From positions 48,946-112,945 of the forward strand of contig JAFLVD010000004.1 of the NCBI GenBank assembly GCA_022508485.1: a stretch of DNA of 64,000 nucleotides, read 5' to 3'. Position 1 is the stretch's first letter. Each line of letters starts with the position of its first letter. This DNA comes from Clostridiales bacterium (GTDB taxonomy: Bacteria > Bacillota > Clostridia > Christensenellales > Pumilibacteraceae). This document shows positions 45,443 to 57,700 of the stretch, one piece after another. Under the pieces are notes generated by a model that was not told where the DNA came from, ran no database searches, and worked only from the letters and a program-made list of their open reading frames with translations. Made by a program: the position numbers and the translations under genes.

Positions 45443-45476
45443 CCGCCTGTCCGAATATCGGACGGGCGGTTTCTTT
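45443..45476 (+). terminator. Terminator after the ABC ATPase
   Basis: 12-bp stem (45443-45454 with 45458-45469, one G-T pair), 3-base loop, T-rich tail. Confidence 0.92.
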
Positions 45477-45557
45477 TGGGGCGAAATAAGTAATAAAAAG
45501 AAAAAATCCTCAACTATTGTTAAGGAAATTTTCTCTTCGCATATCGCGAAATCATAT

Positions 45558-45600
45558 TGTAAAGCAATTACGTATTCAATTAAGAAGGAATCGCTTTACA
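45558..45600. repeat. Inverted repeat TGTAAAGC / GCTTTACA
   Basis: Perfect 8-base arms at 45558-45565 and 45593-45600 in a 270-base gap between converging genes. The rest of the gap holds A/T-rich sequence and no open frame. Confidence 0.4.
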
Positions 45601-45666
45601 CTTGTATTATGTGTAGGAATCGGGATTATATGCAAGGTTTATAATTTTTTTTATGTTTCGTAATTC

Positions 45667-45685
45667 GCCAAGCCTTCGGCTTGCC
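45667..45685. repeat. Short palindrome GCCAAGCC-TTC-GGCTTGCC
   Basis: 8-base arms with one mismatch around a 3-base loop, next to the cysS terminator. Looks like a dispersed REP-type palindrome, but no second copy was found in the window. Confidence 0.4.
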
Positions 45686-45687
45686 AA

Positions 45688-45712
45688 TAAAAAAGGACCG
45701 CGGCGCGATCCT
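45688..45712 (-). terminator. Terminator of cysE-cysS
   Basis: On the minus strand AGGATCGC, GCC, GCGGTCCT (8 bp with one G-T) followed by seven T, 37 bases after cysS. Confidence 0.88.
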
Positions 45713-45748
45713 TACTTATTAGATTTTATCTATTACTTATCGGTAACG

Positions 45749-47143
45749 TCAGTTGCGCTTTTTAATTTCGTAGCCGTCCTTGCTGTCGAGAACGGTGTAG
45801 CCCATTGCGTCGAGCTGTGCTCTAAGCGCGTCGGAGGTTGCCCAGTCCTTGTTTTTGCGCGCCTCGAAGCGTTTTTCGGCAAGCGCTTTGACTTCCTCCG
45901 GAACGTCGAGTTTTTTTGCCTCGGGCGGAAGGTGAAGTTTGAGTCCGAATACGGCGTCGAGATCCTTTGCGGTTTCGTACACCTCGCGGCAGTTAAGCTT
46001 GCTAAGCCCCCACAGCTCGCCGAGTGCGAGAGGGAAGTTGAGGTCGTCGTACAGCGCGGCATTTACGTTGCCTTTTATCTTTGCGGCGTCGGCTAAGGTG
46101 TTTTTATCGGCTTTGGGCGCGTTTTCGCACGAGCTTATTGCGCTTCTCAGTCTGTCGTAGGCGGTTTGCGCCGCGTCCAGTCCGCCGAACGTAAAGTTCA
46201 GTTTGTTGCGGTAGTGGGTGTTCATGCAGAAGTATCTGAACGCGAGTGGGGAATAGCCGCGCTCGATTAAATCGTCTATCGTGTAAACGTTGCCGAGCGA
46301 TTTACTCATTTTTCCGCCGTCCACAAGCATAAACTCGCCGTGCAGCCACATGCTGACAACTTTGTGTCCTTCGAGCGCCTCGGACTGCGCTATCTCGTTT
46401 TCGTGGTGAATGGGAATATGGTCGACGCCGCCGGTGTGAATGTCGAACCTTTCGCCCAAAAACTTTTTGCCCATTGCCGAGCATTCGATGTGCCAGCCCG
46501 GATAACCCTTGCCCCAGGGCGAATCCCATTGCATAATGTGATTGGGTTCTGCCTTTTTCCAAAGCGCAAAGTCGGCAGGGTGGCGCTTTTGCGTGTTAAC
46601 AGCAACGCGCGCACCGGCAAGCGCGTCATCGAGGTTGCACCTTGACAGCTTGCCGTAGCCGTCGAACTTGGATATATCGAAGTAAATTCCGTCGTCCGTT
46701 TCGTAGCCGTAGCCGGTATCCACGAGCGTTTTTACGAAATCTATCATTTCGGGAATGTTGTCCGTCGCCTTCGCGATAATCTCGGGCAAAAGAATATTCA
46801 GCCTTTCGAGGTCCTTAAAAAACACCGCAGAATAGAACGAAGCGATCTCTTCGGGCGTTTTGTTGGATTTTCGCGCCGCCGACTGCATTTTGTCCTCGCC
46901 GTCGTCGGCGTCCGACATAAGATGTCCGACGTCGGTTATGTTCATTACCGATTTGGTCGTATAGCCGGCGTATTTCAGCACGCGCCGCAATTCGTCCATA
47001 AAAACGTATGTGCGAAGGTTGCCTATATGCGCGTAGTTATACACGGTCGGACCGCATGAATAGGTGGCGACCGTGGGCGCGGCTATGGGCGTCAGGGTTT
47101 CCTTTGTGCGCGTCAGCGTATTGTAAAGCGTTATTTTTTCCAT
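45749..47143 (-). CDS. cysS: Cysteinyl-tRNA synthetase
   Basis: 464 residues. C30 in CGPTVYNYAHIGN begins the zinc site and HIGN is at 39-42; KMSKS near 270 completes the class I signature. The family-specific WHIECS motif is present. Two ATGs overlap the cysE stop; the second (47143), 5 bases after GGAG, is chosen. It is co-transcribed with cysE, linking cysteine synthesis and charging, a common Firmicute order. No T-box leader is present upstream of the pair. Confidence 0.96.
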   Translation of the reverse strand: MEKITLYNTLTRTKETLTPIAAPTVATYSCGPTVYNYAHIGNLRTYVFMDELRRVLKYAGYTTKSVMNITDVGHLMSDADDGEDKMQSAARKSNKTPEEIASFYSAVFFKDLERLNILLPEIIAKATDNIPEMIDFVKTLVDTGYGYETDDGIYFDISKFDGYGKLSRCNLDDALAGARVAVNTQKRHPADFALWKKAEPNHIMQWDSPWGKGYPGWHIECSAMGKKFLGERFDIHTGGVDHIPIHHENEIAQSEALEGHKVVSMWLHGEFMLVDGGKMSKSLGNVYTIDDLIERGYSPLAFRYFCMNTHYRNKLNFTFGGLDAAQTAYDRLRSAISSCENAPKADKNTLADAAKIKGNVNAALYDDLNFPLALGELWGLSKLNCREVYETAKDLDAVFGLKLHLPPEAKKLDVPEEVKALAEKRFEARKNKDWATSDALRAQLDAMGYTVLDSKDGYEIKKRN

Positions 47144-47145
47144 CA

Positions 47146-47811
47146 TTACTCCGTTACGTCTGTGTCGTCTTGGTTGTTTTTTTGTAAAAGCTCTTCGAGG
47201 CGGCGTACGCGCTCTTCGAGCTCGGCGATTTTTTTGAGACTTTGGTCGTTAGGCGGCGTGAACAGACTGTTAACCTTTCGACCGGACAGCTTTACTATTC
47301 GTCCGGGCACGCCCACGACCGTGCTTTTGGGCGGAACCTCGGCAAGTACTATCGAGCCTGCGCCGATGATTGCGCCTTTTCCTACGGTGAAGGGGCCTAA
47401 AACCTTTGCGCCCGAGCAAACGGTAACGTCGTCCTCTACGGTGGGGTGGCGCTTGCCCTTATCCTTTCCGGTGCCGCCGAGCGTAACGCCCTGATAAATA
47501 ACTACGTTGTTGCCGACTACTGCGGTTTCGCCGATAACGACTCCTGCGCCGTGGTCGATAAACACGCCGCTGCCTATAACCGCGCCGGGATGAATCTCTA
47601 TCCCGGTGAAAAAGCGTGTGAGCGCGGATAATAGGCGCGCGAGCAGAAAGTACCGATGTACGTACAGAAAGTGAAAAAACCTGTACATAACGAGCGCATG
47701 AAATCCGCTGTAACAAAGTGCCGCTTCCAGAGGGTTCCTCGCAGCCGGATCGTGAGAGAGAACCGCTTCGAGGTCTTTTTTTATTGCGTAGAATGCGCGA
47801 GGTGAAGTCAT
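47146..47811 (-). CDS. cysE: Serine O-acetyltransferase
   Basis: Makes O-acetylserine for cysteine synthesis. 221 residues: a helical N-terminal part and a left-handed beta-helix of hexapeptide repeats, with the active-site region FIDHGAGVVIGET and GVTLGGTGK. The C-terminal extension after residue 180 is charged and helical. The ATG follows GGAGAG. It is the first gene of cysE-cysS; 93 bases upstream lies the MarR gene terminator, so the promoter must be in that gap or upstream. Confidence 0.95.
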   Translation of the reverse strand: MTSPRAFYAIKKDLEAVLSHDPAARNPLEAALCYSGFHALVMYRFFHFLYVHRYFLLARLLSALTRFFTGIEIHPGAVIGSGVFIDHGAGVVIGETAVVGNNVVIYQGVTLGGTGKDKGKRHPTVEDDVTVCSGAKVLGPFTVGKGAIIGAGSIVLAEVPPKSTVVGVPGRIVKLSGRKVNSLFTPPNDQSLKKIAELEERVRRLEELLQKNNQDDTDVTE

Positions 47812-47844
47812 TAACTCTCCGAAAAGCGAGCGAGAAGGGGAAAG

Positions 47845-47886
47845 GTAAAAAATAAACGCCGCACGCCCAAAGGCGAAAACGGCGTT
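47845..47886 (-). terminator. Terminator after the MarR gene
   Basis: On the minus strand a stem AACGCCG/CGGCGTT (47880-47886 and 47855-47861) with an inner CGCC/GGCG pair, then TTTATTTTTT. Confidence 0.85.
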
Positions 47887-47904
47887 CGTGCGCGAAAAAG
47901 AGTG

Positions 47905-48309
47905 TTATTTAACGCCGTTAAGGAAGGAAAGCGCCGATTCGAGAGCCTTTTCGCCCTCGGCAATCTCGCTCTCGGACGCGTCGAGCTGTTTGACGATATA
48001 TTCGTTAAGCTCGGCGGTCATGCGGCTAAGCTCTTGCTTGCCTTTTTCCGTAATTTTGTAGTTGATTGCACGCATGTCGTTTTCGACGCGAAGTTTTTCT
48101 ATAAGACCTTCCGCCACCATATTGCGTGCGAGAATGGTAAGGTTGGGTTTGGCAATGGAAAGCTCGCTTACAAGGTCTTTAGGGGAAAGGACTTCGTCGC
48201 GAAGAAGATACAGCAAGCGCATTTTTTGGGAAATTACCGTGCCGTTTTCACAATTTTTACATATTTTTCTCGTTGTGAGATTAAGCGAAAGAATTTGATC
48301 GGCTAACAT
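47905..48309 (-). CDS. MarR-family regulator with N-terminal CxxC
   Basis: 134 residues: winged helix (about 40-95, LSIAKPNLTILARNMVAEGLI) and the flanking dimer helices of MarR proteins. C17 and C20 form a CKNC pair in the N-terminal helix, which could sense thiols or a metal. ATG 48309 has GGAG; the frame is open to 48345 without such a site. It lies upstream of cysE-cysS on the same strand and is divergent from the giant surface protein; either could be its target. Confidence 0.82.
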   Translation of the reverse strand: MLADQILSLNLTTRKICKNCENGTVISQKMRLLYLLRDEVLSPKDLVSELSIAKPNLTILARNMVAEGLIEKLRVENDMRAINYKITEKGKQELSRMTAELNEYIVKQLDASESEIAEGEKALESALSFLNGVK

Positions 48310-48401
48310 TTTCGTACTCCGAAATAATTTTTTCGAGTTTATCATATTATATGTTCTCTTGTCAAATATTTTAACGGACTTTACATTAATATATATATTT
48401 C

Positions 48402-48453
48402 CGGGCGGTAAAATGTGCCGAAATATACCGTTTTTTGTATGTTCGGCCGCCCG
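48402..48453. repeat. Nested inverted repeats
   Basis: Outer arms CGGGCGG (48402-48408) and CCGCCCG (48447-48453); inner arms GCCGAA (48417-48422) and TTCGGC (48442-48447), extended by ATAC/GTAT. A following AACCGTT/AACGG pair lies at about 48455-48475. Could be a structured RNA or a terminator-like barrier. Confidence 0.5.
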
Positions 48454-48482
48454 AAACCGTTATCGCTCAACGGGGTTAAGTG

Positions 48483-48509
48483 TTAGCACTTAATAATATT
48501 GACTGCTAA
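48483..48509. promoter_or_regulatory. CIRCE-like HrcA operator
   Basis: TTAGCACTT, nine bases, GACTGCTAA. The HrcA operator is TTAGCACTC-N9-GAGTGCTAA, so each half has one mismatch and the spacer is exact. It lies 203 bases upstream of the -35 of the giant gene and is not next to groE or dnaK genes. Confidence 0.45.
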
Positions 48510-48711
48510 AAAAATATTTTAGAATTTACTAAAACAAAAAAACATATATTATCATAAATAGCCACGACTGTGGATTTAATTAGGTAAAGGATTACTACTT
48601 AACAGTCTAAAATGCTGAAAAGCAAAGATGTCTGACCATTTTTTACGAGTTTCGTATATTAGGAAATGTTTAATATTCGCTAAAATAAATTGAGTTGTTG
48701 TGTATTTTATA

Positions 48712-48740
48712 TTGACAAATTGTTTGATTTTTTGTATCAT
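48712..48740 (+). promoter_or_regulatory. Giant surface protein promoter
   Basis: TTGACA (48712-48717), 17-base spacer, TATCAT (48735-48740), 32 bases before the ATG at 48773, with GAGAGG as SD. Confidence 0.78.
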
Positions 48741-48772
48741 ATAAGGGTATAAATATCATCGAGAGGTGTACT

Positions 48773-51700
48773 ATGCCAATATCGGATGAGATTATCGAAC
48801 TTGCACCGATAAAAAAATCGAAACCAAAAATGATTATTGTGTTCGTCTTGATGGGCCTGTTTTTTGCGGCCGCGGCGGCGTTTTTGGTTTTGTATCTACT
48901 TAAACCGTCTGCAACGGTAAGCACCGGCGCTGTTTTGAGCGTCGAGGAAGCGCCCGTAAACACGTCCGCTGTTCAAGGCGCGAAGGCTTTGTTTAAAAAG
49001 ACGGAAGGCGACGATTCCGAGTACTTTGCTACGGTCGGCGTCGAGTATACCGTCGCCGTCAAGGTAAGCGTAGAGGGCGAAGCCAACAACCAGGTTTCCT
49101 GGATTGTCGAGCCGCACGGCGCGCTTGACGAAAAGGGCGAAGGCTCGTACGACTACGGCGTAACCACGGTAGAGGACGGTCGGCAGTCCGTGCATTGGTA
49201 TAAGTTTACCGTCTTACCCGAGTTTGCCGGTCAGCAGATAACGATTACCGCACGCTCGCATTCCGATTCGGCGCAGCGTTCCGTTATTAAATTCAACGCG
49301 GTGAATCAGGGCGCGGAGACCGTTGAGTTTGTTTCGGTCGAGCGTAACGAGGCAGGCGCGTCAACCACCAATATAACCACCGAAAAGATAACTCTTCCGT
49401 TTTACGACAGCAAGAGCAACTCGTATCTTCTCGTTTACCGTCAGCTCGGCGCGTCCAACGGTACCGAGCATAACGACATAGCGCACATAAGGCTGCCCGA
49501 CGGCACGTACACCGATAAGGTAGAGGTTACTTCGAGCAACCCTGCCACCATTACCGCACGCGTTGTCGAGACGGCGCAAAGGCCGACCATAGAGATTAAC
49601 CTTCTTAAAACAACACCCGACGCCGATCATCCGGTAACCATCACTTTAAAGGCCAACGTAAATAATGCCAGCGCCGACGAAGTTACCCAAACTCTTAAAA
49701 TCGTTTCTACGAGCAGTAAAGAGCTTGGATACATAGACGACATTCGCATAATAAAAGAGGAGACGAGCACGACGTATTTCAGCGAGCTTAGGGCTTTGCC
49801 TGCGTCCATTCCCTCGATAACTCTTCCTTACGGCACGACGTATAACGAAATTTTAAAGCACGTCGTTCTTTCGCCGTGGACTCTTCAGTACGACGCGGCC
49901 GGCGATAAGCTTATTGAAAACTGGAAGGATAATATCGAAGTTACGTCCTCCAACAACAATCTCGTAACGACGAGCTCTGCCAACAGAGTAGTATCGATTA
50001 CCGCGCATTCCACTCTTTCCACCGACTGCACGCTTACATTCCGCGACAAGTCGGCAAACAGCACGGGCGCGACTCGCCAGCTTAAAGTAAACGTCGTAGC
50101 GCAACACCGCGCCAACGGTATCGCGTCCGAGGTAAAAATAGGTACGCAAACCTATAACGACAATCAGGTAAGCAGAAACGAGCTGCCTATATCGCAGGGC
50201 TTGAGCGCGAACGTAACATTTACGTATACCGTTACCGCGCCGGCGAACACCTCGAAGGAGACGCTCGGTAAATACATTTCCTCCGCTTACAGACTGTTCT
50301 ACAACAAGTCGGAGATGACCGTACGACTTGGAAGCACAGTGATAGAACCGTACAATCCCAACCCCGCGGCAGGGCAAAAGACCAACGAACAAGATTTGTC
50401 GGGAGACATCACGTTTAAGGCCGGTAGCTCGGCGACGACGTTTGTCGGCGAGATTACGTTTGAGATTACAATAAACGAGGAAGCCGAAAACGGCATAGTA
50501 TCCTTTTCGTTTATGAAAATCGGCGCGGAAATTCCCAATGCCGACGCGATAAATACCGTTGACGCCACCATAGAAAAGACGGTTAACTTTGCGGTTACAA
50601 ACATAGCCAGAAGGGTTATGCTTAAAGACGAAATCCCCGGCGTGCAAAGGTCGGCTTTGGATATTGTTACCGAGCGCTTCACATTGCCCGGCAAAATAGA
50701 AGAGGTAGAAAGCGTTTTGGACGCCAACGGAATTACTTGGAGGCTTACGTTCAACGTATATATCCAGTACGGCACTTACGACGCTACTCTTTGGTTTAAG
50801 CCGCAGGATTTGATTTACGCCGACGGACCGGCGACTGCTTCCGCAGCAACCTTTACACCTAATAACCAGGGCTCGCTTTCGCTGACCGCTCTGCAAGGCA
50901 CTGCGGAAAGAGAGCTTAAATTTAACAACTACGCACCTAACTTTACCGGCAACGACGCTTCGGCTAAATTCTCTTACACCAACACGAATTCGGAAAAAAT
51001 CGCCGAAGTTACTATTAACTATATTGTTATTAACGGTATCAGTGCGATAACCGTCGAAAATTCCAACGTAAAGGAAGTAACTTACAGCGGAAACGGCGGC
51101 GGAAACGGCAATGCCAACTTCGCGGTGGATAAAGTAAGATACACCCACATTTATTCAACCTCGCAAAACCAGGGTGCGCCCGAAGATCCGTACGGCGTAA
51201 GAATAAAATACGGCTCGGACACCGCCGGCATTTACTTTGAGGAAACGGAAGACGAGGACACGGGCGACGTAATATTTAAGTACGTTTCCGAAGCGGCCGC
51301 CGCAGACGATGACGACGATGACGACGATGTGCCCACTTCGATAAACGTATTCCGTTACAGCAACGGCTATATCTATCTGCTTCAAGACCTTTTCTCGCTC
51401 GGTTATAATTACGGCATAGATTTAAGCCGGATTACGATAGAATACACCGCCAATCCGGCGCATTATCCGCTCGAAAACCTTAAAGCAAGCCGCATTTACA
51501 ACTTCGTAAGACTTGCCGACGATATCGGCGTTTATACGGACAGGACCTATTCCGACAGCTCTAAGGTAGAAAAGGACATATCGGGTAATTACTTTATCGA
51601 GGTAAACCACAACAGCTCGCTCAGCATTTACACTTCGCCTATCATAAACGTAAACGGCGTAGGCCCCATTGTGTACAGGCACCCGAGCGACGTTCCCGTA

Positions 51701-54700
51701 AGCTCGAAGCTGCTTCCCGTCGAGGACGCTTACTTAAAGCTTCCCGACAGACTTCCGATTCTTTCTGTCAGTATGGGCGAGGAAACCTCGGACGGCTCGG
51801 GATTATACCGCTACGTAGTTGTTGTTATCGGCGAGGCGTCGGAGACGGGCAGAAAAGAGTACAAAAACGGCTTTATCACGCTTGAAAACTCACGCGAGAG
51901 CTTACTGCAAATTGACGTTCTCAACTATATGCGTGGTATCGCCGAGGACGGCATTAAGATTTACGACGCCGAAACCTACGCCGGTCTCGCTTTTGAAAAC
52001 GGCGACCCTACCGGCAACCCTACGACGCTTACCGATATTATTCTCGGTATATTCAACGGCAGCACGGGGACGGTTGTGGACAACACGTCCGTAACGTTCT
52101 ACGTATACGTTAAGTACGCGACCCCTGCCGACAACCAGTCCGAGTTCGAGCCTGCGATAATAGAGATTCCCACAGGCTTTACCGCCAGCGAGGGCGGCAG
52201 GTACAACAGAACCGAGTCGCTCGACTTGACGCCCGTTGCCGACGAAGAATCTTTGGATAATGCCCACTTCTATAAGATATGGGAAATAACCATTTCCCTC
52301 GATAAGCAGACCGCTACCGACGGCACAAAGCTGAATAACATCACCGTGCTTAACCAGGGCGGCGTAGTCAACGTTCAGACTCGTGTTGCTTCCGCTTCGC
52401 TTAATACGACCGTTTCGACCGGTCTTAAAACGCTTGTTAAGACGGGAGAGGAATACGCTACGATCGAATACGTATTCGGTTCGTCCGATCCGATAACCAA
52501 AGAGTTCGCCGTCGTTACTACGTCGCTTGCCGAGTATGCAGGTTACACGGGCGTTAAGTACGACTTCTCCAATCTTACCGGAGAGCTTGAAACAACCATG
52601 CAGGGTGTTGAAGTAAGCTTCGAAACTCTTCGTGCCGGCGAGTCGTACTTCCACGTACAGCTTACTCCTTCCAAGCTTCCCAAAAAGCTTGACGGCGACG
52701 AGTTCTTCTTCAACTTCACCGACACGACTAACGGCGCAAATACGGTATTCCGTATCCGCATTCTTTTGTCGACCAGGACGGTTGTTTACGACATCGACCT
52801 CGAAGAGGAAGAATACGCGGTTACCACTAACGGAAAAGACGGCGAGTACGCCGAGCTTCCCATTACCGTTGTTTACAACGCCGGCGGCGTACCGCCTACG
52901 TCCACCGACGGCGTAAACGTTAAGCTTGCCGTTCAAACCGAGAACGGAACCTTTAACATTGTAGAAAGCGCGTCGATTGACAATAACATCGAGATAATTA
53001 AATCGGACGGCGTATCAGCGACTGCCGACGGCAAATCGACGAACGCCTACACGCTTCGCGTAAAGCACAGCATGCTTTCGAGCGGTAACATTCAGTATTA
53101 CGTGTATGCTTACTACTACGACGGAGAAAAGACCGTCTCTGCGTACGCGCCTATAAAGATTACCACTACGGCACTCGACATTGCGCTCTCCGACGCCGCA
53201 AGAGACAACGTGGATAACAACGTTGCCAACCTTAACTTTAAGACTAAGGAAAAAACCTACGACCTGTCCGCAAAGATTATCAATAAAGGTAACTCCGAGG
53301 ACAACGTAGGCTCTCATACTATTAATTACGCGCTTTATTCCGACGCTCAGTGCGACGAGCCGCTCGGCGAGGGCATCGCTACCATTACCGGCGGTATATT
53401 CAAGCTGGTAAATCCCGATAAGGCGTTCGGCACAATTTACTACAAAGCGACTTTTGCCGACCCGACGAGCGGAAAGACGCGCGAGCTTCGCCTTACCGTT
53501 AACTACACTGTTTCGATTACAGAGGTTACGCTCGACGGTATCGACTCGTACACCTATAACGACGGCGTTATAACGCTGTACTACGTTTCGAACGCGGCGT
53601 ATAGCATGCTCGACCTTGCCAACCGTATCCGCCCGATAACGGCGTTCGGCGATATCGAGCTTGCCGATTACACCGTTAAGTTCACCGCGCAAAACGGCGA
53701 TCTTATTAACGGCGCGCTGCTCGAAGGCACCAACTATCAAATCGTGCCGTTAAAGGTGGGCAGCACTCCGTTTGCGATTACCGTCAAAGACGCAACCGGC
53801 ACGGAACAGACGCTTAACTTAACGATTAAAGTACTCTCTATTGAAAACGTTGTTCTCGACGGCACTTCCGCAAATATCGACTTGTTTAAAAACGTACCCG
53901 TTACGTTTAACGCTTCGGTAAGCGGCGACGCCGCGGTATTCGCTCACACCTTCGAGCTTGTCGGCGACTCTCGCATAAGCGTAGAAAAGGAGGACAAGGA
54001 AAACGCCGCCGAGTTTACGCTTAAACTCGACCGCACCAAGTTTACCGCAGATTCCGATTCGGACGACAAGCCGTACACGCTTACGTTAACCGTAACGTAC
54101 TCGTATTTGCCTTCGCTTTCCGTAACCGCCCAAACGGTGGGAAGCTTTACTCGCACCGCCGAGTACACGCTTACGGTAGGAAAGGACTTTACCGGCTTCG
54201 GCTTCGAGCTTTACAAGGGCGATGATAAGATAAACGACAACGATACTATATTTATCGACCATTCCGCCGACTATAAGTTGAAGCTTTCCGTCCCCGTAAA
54301 TTCGGAGAGCTGGTACCAAAAGAACGATTGGACGTTTAAAGCGCTTCCCACGCCTTCGACCATAGCTTCTGTCGCTAACGGCGGCGTGTTCGATAAGGAC
54401 GCGCTCTCGCTTGCGGTAACGCCGTCGAGGTCCGCGGCAGGCGAGGTAACGTTTACATTTACGGCCACCGCGTACGGCGCCACGCTTACTCTTACAAAGT
54501 CGTACACTTTTGCTGTTACCGATAACGTAACCGTTACGATAACCGCGTCGGTTAACGGCGGACAGGCAAATGCAATCAGCTTCAGCGAGGAAGGCACCGC
54601 CACAAAAGCTATCGACTTTGACTCCGCGGACAAAGCCGCTAAGTTTACCTATACCGTTGCGCTTAACGGCACGGGAACCACGGCAACCGGCTGCGACATC

Positions 54701-57700
54701 GACTACGTGGGCGACGCGACGGCAGGCGAGCTTTCTACCGACGCCAACGGTTACAGCCGTACGTTTACCGTAACTAAGCCCACGACGCTTATTCTGTCGT
54801 CGGCGGTTAAGATTAACGGCGTAACAATCTACTCCAAAAAGTACACGATTACCATTACCGCTACCGCGCCCGACTTCGGCTTAAAGAGCACGAACAACGC
54901 GGAAAAGATGAATCCTGCTACCGCGCTCGCCTTTGAACTTGAAGAGACTTCGGACGGCTTTATGGGCGACTACACCGTCGCTTACTCGATCGTTCAGTCG
55001 GGAACGGGCGCTACCTTACAGCAAAACGACGGCGACCAAACCAAAGCGACGCTCACAGCGCCCACAACCAACTTTACCGATAAGCTTGTAACCGTCCGCG
55101 CGACGGTAAGCGTTACGAGCGGCGCGTACATTGGCACGACGTACACCGTAGAAAAGACGGTCGTCGTTGTCGGCATCGCGCTTCCCACAATCGGCTGGAA
55201 GTCCGGAAGTAATCCCATAACCGTACTCGGCCCGAACGAAGCCACAAAAGGCGGCAAGTTCATAAACCTCGAGGCTTACCGTAGCTTTAACGCCACCGTA
55301 CGCGACAGCTACAACCAGGAGTACACTTATTCGGACGTCGAGTACACGTACACGCTTGCTTCCGACACGCTTTCTTCTTCCACCGATTACGCGCTCTCTA
55401 ACGGCAATACGCTTAACATTACCGCCAACGACGTTACAAAGGCGGGCGGAATTATCTACGTAACCGTTAAGGCGAAAATCCTTTCGGGTGCGAATAAGGA
55501 CAGCGAGGTCAGCGCGGTTCTTGCAGTCATGATTATGCCCGAGGCAACCGCAGGCGCCGCCAAGTTCGTTTCCGGTCAAGCCGGAACGTACACGCTTGGC
55601 GAGCTTGCGCACCCTGCAAACAGCGAGCGCACCGACGCCGTTCAGCAAACCGACGACTATACCGTTAAGTACACGCTTGCTTCGAGCTATGCCGGCAAGT
55701 ACGCGGTGTTCGGCGACACCTTCCGCATTATCAACTCGATTAAGACGGTGGAAACCGTTCCTCTTACGGTTGACATTATAATCACTTCCGGCGCGTACGC
55801 CGGCGTGGCGCTGAGAACAACCGTTAACGTTACGGTGCTCGGCACTGTGCTTAACGAAGGCAACACGCACTCCGTTTCTTGGAGTTCGTCGGATAACAAG
55901 TATACGCCTATTGACGCGGCAAGCTTAGTCGATATGTCTAAGCTCGGCGGCTGGTCGATATCCACGATTACCGTTACCACCGACAATTCCTCGTTTACAA
56001 GCGTACAGTCTCAAGGTACGGCAGAGCCTTCGATTGATGTTAATAAGGACTTTAACGTAACCGCAGGCACGGCCTCCCAGGCGACGCTTACGCTTTACTA
56101 CGACATTGCTCTTACCGGCAGCGCGTCCGCCGAGGCGGTCCACTGCTACGGCGAGGGCACAATCGCGGTCGACTCGATAACGCCTGCGCTTACCGTGCAG
56201 GTCGACGGCGTCGATTCCGCGGAAGAACCGTCCGTATCTCTGCCCGGCGGTCAGTCGTTTATTATCAGCTACACCGAAACGCACGGACTCCGCCTTACCG
56301 GAATAGAAGTGTCCAATATAGGCAGCTCGCTGTCGTACACGGTGTCCGGCTCGTCCGTTCAGTTTACCGCGGCAAGCTCGGTAACGACAAACCAGCCTGC
56401 ACGCGAGGTTGTGGTTAAGCTTACTTACAGCGCGCGCAACGAAGACGTTGAGATCGAGAAAAAGATAAACATTACCGTAACAAAGGCAGTGCTTTCCGCG
56501 TTTGACGTAACCAATACCAACATGGAAGTGCTCTATCTTAATTCGGGCAGTACCAACACTTACTACAACGTTTACTCCGTATGGACGGCTACCGAAACGA
56601 ACAGCAGTAAGCACCCCGTACAGCTCGAAATAAGATCCTCGTCGGCTTTGTCCAATCTCTTCGACAACGGACGTAACGCACAGAGCACGATAAAGGTGTA
56701 TATGTTCGGCGCGGACGGCGTTTTGATAGGGGATTATACCTATAACACCTCTCAGTTGTACAATACCAGCAACGCGACTTCGATTACTATGGATTTACAC
56801 GACTATGCCGAAAGCGAAGTTCAGCGCATGGTGCTTGTAATGCAGTTTAAGCGTTTGATGTCGACAAGCGCTACGCTTACCGTAAACTACTACACCACTT
56901 CGGACGGCGGCACTTCCACCGCTAACTACACGCAGAAGATTTACAACGTGCGTAGGATTTCCGGCTCGACGCTCGTAACGTTCGATCTTAACGGCGGCAC
57001 GCTTAACCGTCAAAGCTCGGTTACCGTTTCGGGAAGCGCCGGCAATAGGATTACCGCACCCGGCTCAAGCCCGGCGCCCGTCCGCGAAGGCTATCGTTTT
57101 GAGGGCTGGTATCCTATGACCAATCCCAGCAAGGCAATCGACAAAGGCCCGGACGAAGCGGACGATTCTTCGCGAATAGTAGACGTCCCCGATCTTGGAA
57201 TTCTTATGCCCGGCGATAGCTTACAAATAGTATTTAACGCCACTTATTACGCGGCATGGACGATTGTTCCCACCACCGTAACGCTCGACGCAGGCTTAGG
57301 CCAGGTCAGCACGAACGGAGAGGACTGGGGCAGCAACGCCACAATCGAAGTCTCGTTCGGCGAACCGTACAGCGCGCTCGCTACGGTACAGACCCAGAGA
57401 GCCGGCTATTCCTTCGGCGGCTGGTACCTCGACACGCAACGCGTTTCCTCGACCACGACCGTAGATAGGTCCACCGCGCACACGCTTACCGCAAGGTGGA
57501 ACGCAAACGACGTTGTCGTTACGTTCAATCCGGGCGAAGGTAACCTTGACGATTTCCTCAGAACGAGAACAATTAAGTTTGATTCCGCTTACGGCGAGCT
57601 TCCCACGCCTACGCGCACCGGCTACACCTTTGTTCAGTGGGAACTTAACGGCGACAAAGTAGAAAGCAATACGCTCTGCACGACCGAGGACGCGGTTACT

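Larger units (their letters stand above)
48310..48772. other. 463-base intergenic region before the giant gene
   Basis: A/T-rich and without a coding frame. From left to right it contains the MarR gene promoter area (TATAAT near 48345), nested inverted repeats (48402-48453), a CIRCE-like element (48483-48509), 200 bases in which I see nothing, and the giant gene's promoter (48712-48740). Confidence 0.7.
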
